64,000 bases of DNA from Aliivibrio sp. S4MY1 (GTDB lineage Bacteria; Pseudomonadota; Gammaproteobacteria; Enterobacterales; Vibrionaceae). Location of the stretch: assembly GCF_028765545.1 (NCBI RefSeq), contig NZ_JARACP010000012.1, positions 62,001 to 126,000 on the forward strand. The letters run 5' to 3'. Under the pieces are notes generated by a model. The model saw only the letters and a list, made by a program, of their open reading frames with translations. It did no database searches and was not told the DNA's origin. Position 1 is the first letter of the stretch. Every line of letters begins with the position of its first letter. The position numbers and the translations under genes were made by a program. Positions 57,378 through 64,000 of this stretch are shown here, piece after piece.

Positions 57378-58351
57378 GTGAGATGAATATTGACCAATTC
57401 TTAGAGGCGGCACCTCCATGCGAAGCGAATAAGTCTATAGTTGAAAAAAGAAAGATAAAACCCATCCCAAAAATCATTAATGACCGTTATAAAATTAAAC
57501 GAGTTTTAGGAGTTGGTGGTATGGGTGTAGTGTATCAGGTTGATGATCTATTACTAAAAAGTATTGGCCTTGAACAAAGTGAAATGGCCATTAAAGTACT
57601 CAGCAGTGAAGCGACTACTTTCCATGATGCAGAGCTACTTCTAGTTAATGAATACCAACAAGCCAATGAGTTACATCATCCAAACATAGTCCCTATTCAG
57701 CACCTCGCTTTATGTAATGACTCGCAACAACCTTTTTTAATTATGCCAATAATAAAGGGGGAATTACTCTCGCTATTACTTGATTCTCCATTTGAAAGCA
57801 TACCTACTGCTGCCCGTTTAAAATACGCCTTTGTTTTAATAAATTGTGTTATTCATTGCCATAAACGCGGTGTTATTCATGGGGATTTAAAACCCAGTAA
57901 TATCTTAATTTCAGACACTAATGAACTGTATCTATTTGACTTTAGTATCAGCCGTAACATCAATCCTCAAAAAAATAATTTTGCTATTAATTTCAATCAA
58001 GTTCATGCTTGGAGCAGTGATTATGCAGCACCAGAAGTACAGCAAGGCAATGCACCAACCATAAAAAGTGACCTCTACTCCCTCTCTATTTTGCTCTACA
58101 AGCTGCTACTCGATACGCACCCTTATCAACAAAAAGAGGAAACGTTAGATAGTAGAACTAAAGAACAACAAAAAATACATCAATTACTAAGACAGGCAAT
58201 GAGCCCTATCTCAGTTGAACGGCACCTTAATTTCAAAGCATTAAATATATTGATAAAAGAAAACCTTAAGCAGCAAACGACAAACAAAAAAATACCGATG
58301 CTACAAAAAGTATCATCGGTTTTTTCAAGAAATAAGAATGTATCTACGTAA
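57374..58351 (+). CDS. ppkA: T6SS-linked Ser/Thr protein kinase
   Basis: 325-residue protein kinase. Glycine loop VLGVGGMGVVYQV near residue 47, the ATP lysine in MAIKVL, catalytic loop RGVIHGDLKPSNILI and magnesium loop YLFDFSISR. The HRD arginine is replaced by G and the DFG glycine by S, both seen in some bacterial kinases. There is no transmembrane or extracellular sensor domain as in Pseudomonas PpkA, so it is likely soluble. Last gene of the cluster, only six bases from the convergent cyclase gene. Confidence 0.9.
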   Translation: MSEMNIDQFLEAAPPCEANKSIVEKRKIKPIPKIINDRYKIKRVLGVGGMGVVYQVDDLLLKSIGLEQSEMAIKVLSSEATTFHDAELLLVNEYQQANELHHPNIVPIQHLALCNDSQQPFLIMPIIKGELLSLLLDSPFESIPTAARLKYAFVLINCVIHCHKRGVIHGDLKPSNILISDTNELYLFDFSISRNINPQKNNFAINFNQVHAWSSDYAAPEVQQGNAPTIKSDLYSLSILLYKLLLDTHPYQQKEETLDSRTKEQQKIHQLLRQAMSPISVERHLNFKALNILIKENLKQQTTNKKIPMLQKVSSVFSRNKNVST

Positions 58352-58356
58352 GAAAA

Positions 58357-60270
58357 TTATGCAATTTGTGTCATTTCATCAGAACTAAAACAAGATATTT
58401 GATTCCGCCCTGAGGTTTTTGATTCGTATAAGGCAAGATCTGCACGTTTATAACTAGATTCTCGGCTATTACAGATATCAGTAACTCCACCACTAATGGT
58501 TACTTTAATGTCGTCATATAAATTTATTGCTACTCTCAATCTATTTAAAATAATTTCTGCTTCTTGTAATTGAGTATTTGGTAAAATAACGGCAAATTCC
58601 TCTCCACCAATACGCGCAACAAAATCACTACGCCGACTTTCTTTGCCTAAAATCCTACCCACTTCAGTAATCACTTTGTCACCAACGTCATGACCATATC
58701 TATCATTAATTCGCTTAAAATAATCAATATCGATAATTGCTAAACATGACGACTCAATACCTTTGGCAAATGAATCATTCGTTATAATATTCGAAAATTC
58801 ACGTTCAAATCTACGTCGATTCCAACACTGGGTTAATGAATCTTTTTCACTCAACTCTCGAAGGCGATTTTCTAGCTCTTTTCTCTCTGTAATATCAACA
58901 AATGAGGCGATGAAATATTCTCTTTTACAATCATTATCACAAATCGCTTGAATACGTAATATCTCTGTTAATAGATTCCCATCTTTTCGCTTATTGATAA
59001 CCTCCCCTTCCCATAATCCTTCAGATTGAATTGTTTTCCACATTGCTGAGTAAAAATCTTTATTATGCTTCCCAGATTGAAACATAGATGGTGATCGTCC
59101 AATGACCTCTCTCTCTGTCCAGCCACTTAATCGCGTAAATTCTTCGTTTACTTTAATAATACGGTTGGTTTTATCGGTAATAACAATTGCCGACATCCCA
59201 TTCAGTGCGGCTAATGCTAACTGACTTTCAAGACTCGTTGCTCTATGTTTAGCTATATACCGCGCAATTAGAATAGAAATGAAAGTAACAAATAATATTA
59301 CCAAAATGGCTTCATAAATAATAAATGTTAATTTATGGTCTAACTTTTCCGTAGCTAACTTATTCTCACTACTCAATATTAAATAAAGTGAGCTACGACC
59401 AAAGTTACCGCCAAGAGTAACCTTTGCAAAGGAGTAAAAAATTTGCTTATCTACAAACTCCCCTGTATTTTGAGCTCTCATTTTTTGCCATAATTCAGGC
59501 GTCTCAATTAGAATATTATAGCTTTCTCGCTCTGCTATCAGGTGTCCTAATGTTTTTCGTTTATCTTGAGACGCAAGATAATAGCCTTCTTCATTAACAA
59601 ACTCTAATTGGTAGCCAGTCTCTAGTGATGCCTCTACTTTATCCACCATTTCATAAACATCTAAGTTAAAAAAGAGATAGCCTTTACGCTCATTATTTAT
59701 TTCAATCGGTGTAAATATTCGTAATGACGGTTTTAGAGGAGTAACTACTTTTCCATGTTCAACTTCTAAATCAATACCAAAAAAACCAAAGGCATCGACC
59801 TTTAATGTTTGTGCATAAATAAAGTAATCTCTATGTGATTTATCTTGAAGTTCACTTTCTGGAACAATGATGATCGCTCCATCCTCCTCATTAATACGAG
59901 AGATTTCTTTTCCATCAACTCCAATAAAGTGTACTTGTGAAATATAAGAATAGTTCGTCGCTGTAAGCGTCCAAAGGGATTCAAGCAGTGATCTATTTTT
60001 TAGCGAGGGATCTTGGATAAATTCTAATAGTACCCGATTATCTGATAGAAGTTTTAAAGAAGTACCTAATTTTGAAGCAATAGAGTACACCTCTTTTTGG
60101 CTAAAATTAAGCTGATGTTTAGCTTCGCTTTCTCTTTGGAATTGAATCGCATTCGACTCCGTCTGATATTGCCCCCAAAGATAAAAAATAGGAGTGACTC
60201 CTATCAATAAAATAGTAATAACGAAATATTTGATTTGCTTGTAAAATATACGATTATTCAAAACAGCCAA
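58357..60270 (-). CDS. Membrane PAS-GGDEF diguanylate cyclase
   Basis: 637-residue c-di-GMP signalling protein. First helix at 14-32, a large periplasmic sensor (dCache-like, 35-310) and a second helix (about 320-345); PAS domain (AIVITDKTNRIIKVNEEFTR near 365) with PAC; C-terminal GGDEF starting DSLTQCWNRRRFE. Active-site motif is GGEEF near residue 555, preceded five residues earlier by RRSD, a product-inhibition I-site. Therefore an active cyclase is likely; signal unknown. Convergent with the T6SS cluster. Confidence 0.9.
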   Translation of the reverse strand: MAVLNNRIFYKQIKYFVITILLIGVTPIFYLWGQYQTESNAIQFQRESEAKHQLNFSQKEVYSIASKLGTSLKLLSDNRVLLEFIQDPSLKNRSLLESLWTLTATNYSYISQVHFIGVDGKEISRINEEDGAIIIVPESELQDKSHRDYFIYAQTLKVDAFGFFGIDLEVEHGKVVTPLKPSLRIFTPIEINNERKGYLFFNLDVYEMVDKVEASLETGYQLEFVNEEGYYLASQDKRKTLGHLIAERESYNILIETPELWQKMRAQNTGEFVDKQIFYSFAKVTLGGNFGRSSLYLILSSENKLATEKLDHKLTFIIYEAILVILFVTFISILIARYIAKHRATSLESQLALAALNGMSAIVITDKTNRIIKVNEEFTRLSGWTEREVIGRSPSMFQSGKHNKDFYSAMWKTIQSEGLWEGEVINKRKDGNLLTEILRIQAICDNDCKREYFIASFVDITERKELENRLRELSEKDSLTQCWNRRRFEREFSNIITNDSFAKGIESSCLAIIDIDYFKRINDRYGHDVGDKVITEVGRILGKESRRSDFVARIGGEEFAVILPNTQLQEAEIILNRLRVAINLYDDIKVTISGGVTDICNSRESSYKRADLALYESKTSGRNQISCFSSDEMTQIA

Positions 60271-60525
60271 CTTTTTTATTTTATTCTATCAAATAAGAAA
60301 AAAATATAAGTGACCCCGGTCCAATAACCACTACTAATACATTGATTTATACTGAATTTTTATTGACGCCATTTAAGTGACATGAAAATAAAATCATATG
60401 TCTTATCATTACGACATAAACCAGCTTACTTATTAATCACTTAACTTCTTTTTATTGAATTCTGCTTGCATTATTTATAGCTATGTACAATAATCTCTTC
60501 CGTTCTTAAGGAACAACAGAATCTA

Positions 60526-60632
60526 TGGAGGCCCTGGTCCTCCCGCAACACTAACTCGTGAACTCGGTCAGGCCTGGAAGGGAGCAGCCGCAGCGGGCGA
60601 CGTGTGTGCCGGGATGTGGCTGGGGCTTCCAC
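60526..60632 (+). ncRNA. ffs: 4.5S signal recognition particle RNA
   Basis: The SRP RNA hairpin: GGTCAGGCCTGGAAGGGAGC (tetraloop region GGAA) with GCAGCGGGC and GTGTGCCGGGATGTGGCTGG, which correspond to the E. coli 4.5S RNA core. Paired ends (GGAGGCCC and GGGGCTTCC) close the stem. A strong terminator follows. The RNA partners Ffh to target membrane proteins. Ends estimated from pairing. Confidence 0.93.
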
Positions 60633-60638
60633 CTATTT

Positions 60639-60667
60639 AAAACGCCGCTTTTATTAGCGGCGTTTTG
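60639..60667 (+). terminator. Terminator after ffs
   Basis: AAAACGCCGC/GCGGCGTTTT with an eight-base loop, right after the SRP RNA. Confidence 0.9.
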
Positions 60668-60693
60668 CTATCTAATACTTTTCAAATCCAATA

Positions 60694-60772
60694 ATACCAA
60701 TCTACATAAGTATTTGATAATTCTTGCTTGTTAAAATCGATTACCTGAACAACTACTTATCCAGAATGGTAT
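60694..60772. repeat. 79-bp imperfect palindromic repeat
   Basis: ATACCAATCTACATAAGTA at 60694-60712 and its near complement at 60754-60772 (15 of 19 matches) flank a 41-base spacer. Terminal inverted repeats without any gene look like a small non-autonomous (MITE-like) or REP-type repeat. No second copy in the window. Confidence 0.5.
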
Positions 60773-60876
60773 AACTCGCTTTACCTCTCGCCCTCACTTC
60801 ATCTTGTAAACCATTACTTTACTGTTACCTGTTCTATATTTACAATATCCCTTCATCGCTAAAGGAACAGTACATC

Positions 60877-61368
60877 ATGAAGCAAAAAGGTTTTACTCTT
60901 ATCGAATTAGTTATTGTCATTGTTATTCTAGGTATTCTATCGGTAACCGCCGCTGTAAAATTCATCGATTTACAACGCGATGCACGCATATCAGCACTTA
61001 AAGGACTAAAAGGAGAAATGCTTGGTGCTGCAAATCAACTTCACCCTAAAACCATTCTTGCTGGCATGGCAACACAAGCAAGTGGCGCAATAACCATTGA
61101 AGGCGATACGATTCAAATCGTCTATGGCTACCCTAAAGCGGATGCTGCTAAAGCATGGAATTCATTAATGAATCAAACATTCATTGATTCACAATATAAC
61201 GATACTACGCCATCTGACTGGTATTTCCATAATGATACCAGTAAACCTTTTATTACGTTTATGCATAAAAGTAAAAAATACAGTAAAGACAATTGCTATA
61301 TCAAATATAGCGAAGCTATAAACGTAAATACACCACCTGTATTTGAATTTGTTAATACAGGCTGTTAA
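60877..61368 (+). CDS. Type IV pilin, MSHA-like
   Basis: 163-residue prepilin. MKQKGFTLIELVIVIVILGILSV is the leader-peptidase site (cleaved between G and F) with E5 and the hydrophobic helix; the C terminus contains two cysteines (DNCYIKY and NTGC) for the disulfide-bounded D-region. The LQRDARISALKGLKGEMLGAA segment is characteristic of MSHA pilin subunits in Vibrio. It stands alone, without other msh genes near it. Confidence 0.85.
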   Translation: MKQKGFTLIELVIVIVILGILSVTAAVKFIDLQRDARISALKGLKGEMLGAANQLHPKTILAGMATQASGAITIEGDTIQIVYGYPKADAAKAWNSLMNQTFIDSQYNDTTPSDWYFHNDTSKPFITFMHKSKKYSKDNCYIKYSEAINVNTPPVFEFVNTGC

Positions 61369-61562
61369 TCGCACAGCAACAGAATAAATAAGCAATATTG
61401 ATACAAAAATAAATGTAATTGCTCTTATTAGGGTTACATTTATTGCGAGTCATTCTTTAATTTATAAAACCAAATTCGCACATTTTTATTTTTATCCTAA
61501 TCTTATTTCACATCAATTATAAAGATGATTGATGGTTTTTGAATTACCTTTAAGGATATGAA

Positions 61563-64000
61563 ATGGAACATTCAAAGTTTAGAAAAAAAAATAATTATAA
61601 ATTTGCCCTCTCTACACTCACCCTTTCTTGTTTAATGGCATTCAATGCTCAAGCCGCTGTGGATTGCGCACCGCTTGAGTCTTGGGATGCTGGTAAAGTT
61701 TATAATGGTGGAGAGGAAGTAAAGAAAGGGTCTAATGCTTACAAAGCCAAATACTGGACTCAAAATAACGACCCTGCAACCGCTGGTGAATGGGGCGCAT
61801 GGCAAGACTTAGGTGTTTGTTCTGGTGAAGCTGTTAATGTCGCACCAACCGTTGATTTAACCTCCCCTAGTGCAACGGATAAAATAACAACGGGTGATAT
61901 TGTTACATTAACGGCATCAGCATCGGACAGCGATGGCTCAGTATCTCGCGTCGATTTTTCTGTTGACGGTTCAGTAATAGCATCATCAACGACCTCCCCT
62001 TACAGCGCCGCTTGGACTGCCATTGAAGGCACCCATACCTTTAGTACTCAATCTTACGACGATAAAGGCGCGGTAAGTACTATTAGCTCGGTGTCGGTAA
62101 ACGTAACCAATAGTCCTATTGATAATACCGCACCCACTGCAACATTAAGTTTGTCAGCAACCAGTGTTGAGCTTGGTGCAGCAGTCACGCTAACCGCTGA
62201 TGCTAGCGATTCAGATGGAACAATCGATAAAGTCGACTTCTATGTTGATAACACTCTTGTTGGAACAGCAGCGACCGCACCTTATACTTTACAATATAAA
62301 ACCACTGCCGCAGGTTCCCTCTCAGTTTATGCAAAGGCAACAGATAACTTAGGCGCTTCAACGAATTCAGCCGCATCTACATTAACAGTCACTAGCTCAC
62401 TTCCTGTTGCTGATAACTGTCGCCCTGATGGCTTATATCAAACGGAAGGCGTTAATGTTCCGTACTGTACGACTTATGACAAAGAAGGTCGTGAGTTAAT
62501 GGGAGCAGATCACCCACGTCGTGTGATTGGTTACTTTACAAGCTGGCGTGATGGTGGCGACGAACAGAATAGTTACCTAGTAAAAGACATTCCTTGGGAA
62601 CAATTAACACACATTAACTATGCGTTTGTGAGTATTGGTTCTGATGGCAAAGTCAATGTGGGTGATGTTACGGATCCAAATAACGCTGCGACAGGTAAAG
62701 AATGGGCTGGTGTTGAAATTGATCCTGCTCTTGGGTTTAAAGGCCACTTCGGTGCGCTAGCTACTGCTAAAGAAAAACATGGCGTTAAAACCTTAATTTC
62801 TATTGGTGGTTGGGCTGAAACGGGTGGTCACTTTGGTGTTGATGGTAACCGAGTCGCTGATGGTGGCTTCTATACCATGACAACTAATGCCGATGGCAGC
62901 ATTAACCATGCCGGAATTGAGAAATTTGCAACATCTGCTGTTGAAATGATGCTTAAATACAAATTTGATGGCTTAGATATCGATTACGAATACCCTACCT
63001 CTATGGCGGGTGCCGGCAATCCAGATGATAAGGCATTCATGGAGCCTCGTCGTCAATATTTATGGGCATCATACCAAGTATTAATGAAAACACTTCGTGA
63101 AAAACTAGATGCGGTTTCAGCTCAAGATGGACAACATTATATGCTGACTATTGCTGCACCATCATCAGGTTATTTATTGCGTGGGATGGAGACCTTTGAT
63201 GTAACTCAGTACCTAGATTACGTCAACATCATGTCTTACGATTTACACGGTGCGTGGAATGATCACGTAGGTCACAACGCGGCATTATATGATACAGGTA
63301 AGGATTCTGAATTAGCTCAGTGGAACGTTTATGATACTGCAGCTTATGGAGGTATTGGCTATCTAAATACGGATTGGGCTTATCACTACTTCCGCGGCTC
63401 AATGCCTGCTGGTCGAATCAATATCGGTGTTCCTTACTATACTCGTGGTTGGCAGGGTGTCACTGGCGGTGAGAATGGCTTATGGGGCCGTGCTCCATTA
63501 CCAGATCAAGCTAAATGTGATGCAGGAACTGGCGAAGGTGAGAAAAATAACTGTGGTTACGGTGCGTTAGGTATCGATAACATGTGGCACGATAAGAACT
63601 CATACGGCCAAGAAATGGGCGCAGGTTCTAACCCTATGTGGCATGCGAAAAACCTTCAAGAAGGTATCTTTGGGTCTTATGCTAACATCTATGGTTTAGA
63701 TCCTGTAAATGACCCTGCCGATCAATTAGTCGGCACTTATACTCGTCATTATGACAGCGTTGCTGTGGCACCATGGTTATGGAATGCTGAGAAAAAAGTC
63801 TTCTTGTCGACTGAAGATAAAGACTCTATCAACGTCAAAGCAGACTACGTTATTGACCAAGAAATTGGTGGCATCATGTTCTGGGAACTAGCAGGGGATT
63901 ATAACTGTTATGTACTAGATGCAAATGGTAATCGTACATCTGTCGACTCTACTGAAGCAGCTTGTCAAACGGGTAATGGTGAATACCACATGGGTAACAC
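61563..64000 (+). CDS. GH18 chitinase with chitin-binding domain, partial at right edge
   Basis: Open for 812 codons to the window edge without a stop. Order: signal peptide (cut after NAQA, about residue 31), a CBM5/12 chitin-binding domain ([16 protein letters not shown] with AKYWTQ), two Ig-like repeats (around 97-185 and 195-280, each DSDG.(V/I) and DN-like), then a GH18 catalytic domain. The active site [10 protein letters not shown] is at 469-476, with catalytic Glu 476. A secreted endochitinase is expected; Vibrios use these for chitin degradation and natural transformation. AAGGA lies six bases before the ATG. Confidence 0.92.
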   Translation, partial: MEHSKFRKKNNYKFALSTLTLSCLMAFNAQAAVDCAPLESWDAGKVYNGGEEVKKGSNAYKAKYWTQNNDPATAGEWGAWQDLGVCSGEAVNVAPTVDLTSPSATDKITTGDIVTLTASASDSDGSVSRVDFSVDGSVIASSTTSPYSAAWTAIEGTHTFSTQSYDDKGAVSTISSVSVNVTNSPIDNTAPTATLSLSATSVELGAAVTLTADASDSDGTIDKVDFYVDNTLVGTAATAPYTLQYKTTAAGSLSVYAKATDNLGASTNSAASTLTVTSSLPVADNCRPDGLYQTEGVNVPYCTTYDKEGRELMGADHPRRVIGYFTSWRDGGDEQNSYLVKDIPWEQLTHINYAFVSIGSDGKVNVGDVTDPNNAATGKEWAGVEIDPALGFKGHFGALATAKEKHGVKTLISIGGWAETGGHFGVDGNRVADGGFYTMTTNADGSINHAGIEKFATSAVEMMLKYKFDGLDIDYEYPTSMAGAGNPDDKAFMEPRRQYLWASYQVLMKTLREKLDAVSAQDGQHYMLTIAAPSSGYLLRGMETFDVTQYLDYVNIMSYDLHGAWNDHVGHNAALYDTGKDSELAQWNVYDTAAYGGIGYLNTDWAYHYFRGSMPAGRINIGVPYYTRGWQGVTGGENGLWGRAPLPDQAKCDAGTGEGEKNNCGYGALGIDNMWHDKNSYGQEMGAGSNPMWHAKNLQEGIFGSYANIYGLDPVNDPADQLVGTYTRHYDSVAVAPWLWNAEKKVFLSTEDKDSINVKADYVIDQEIGGIMFWELAGDYNCYVLDANGNRTSVDSTEAACQTGNGEYHMGN

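Overview
The window looks like part of a chromosome of a marine gammaproteobacterium of the Vibrionaceae, most likely Aliivibrio (Vibrio fischeri group). This is inferred from the low GC content, the yciB-yciA-yciI neighbourhood, a GspS/AspS-type pilotin, the Vibrio-like his operon, the type VI secretion gene set and the GH18 chitinase. No 16S rRNA is present, so the species call is an inference.

Positions 1 to about 17,500 are an integrated mobile element, visibly more AT-rich than the rest, whose left end lies outside the window. Its right end is marked by a 673-residue large serine recombinase (15436-17457, minus strand), whose start codon lies only about 60 bp from the interrupted 3' half of a sodium:dicarboxylate symporter gene (about 17521-18204). 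The element carries about 18 mostly unknown genes. The ones with some recognisable content are a tandem-HTH regulator, an ArdC-like zinc metallopeptidase, an adenine-methylase-like protein lacking its catalytic NPPY motif, several very acidic small proteins, a secreted BspA/DUF285 repeat protein, a large disordered protein with an Arg-rich C-terminal tail, and a cluster of three small membrane or coiled-coil proteins. A 20+ bp intergenic motif recurs in the element. The gene style (ArdC-like protease, large polyvalent-type protein, small orphan ORFs) suggests a plasmid-like or conjugative element, but no relaxase or mating-pair gene is seen here.

17.5-22.1 kb is core genome: yciB, yciA, yciI, a pilotin lipoprotein, an RlmI/K-like methyltransferase and an RluA-type pseudouridine synthase. 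22.1-29.7 kb is a complete histidine operon on the minus strand (hisG-D-C-B-H-A-F-IE), with a His-rich leader peptide and attenuator, and with a 128-bp ERIC-like palindrome between hisH and hisA. 29.8-33.6 kb holds two tandem copies of a porin plus DUF2057 module, each porin with the same leader hairpin. dinG, a TSUP transporter gene, priC and ybaM follow on the plus strand.

38.0-58.4 kb is a contiguous T6SS cluster: tssA-B-C-E-F-G-H(clpV)-vasH-small lipoprotein-fha-tssJ-K-L-M-pppA-ppkA. It has the sheath, baseplate, membrane complex, recycling ATPase, a sigma-54 activator and a threonine-phosphorylation switch, but no hcp, vgrG, PAAR or recognisable effector, so those must lie elsewhere. An 18-bp tandem repeat sits between tssC and tssE.

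58.4-64.0 kb has a membrane PAS-GGDEF cyclase on the minus strand, the 4.5S SRP RNA (ffs), a small palindromic repeat, an MSHA-like type IV pilin and a GH18 chitinase that runs off the right edge.
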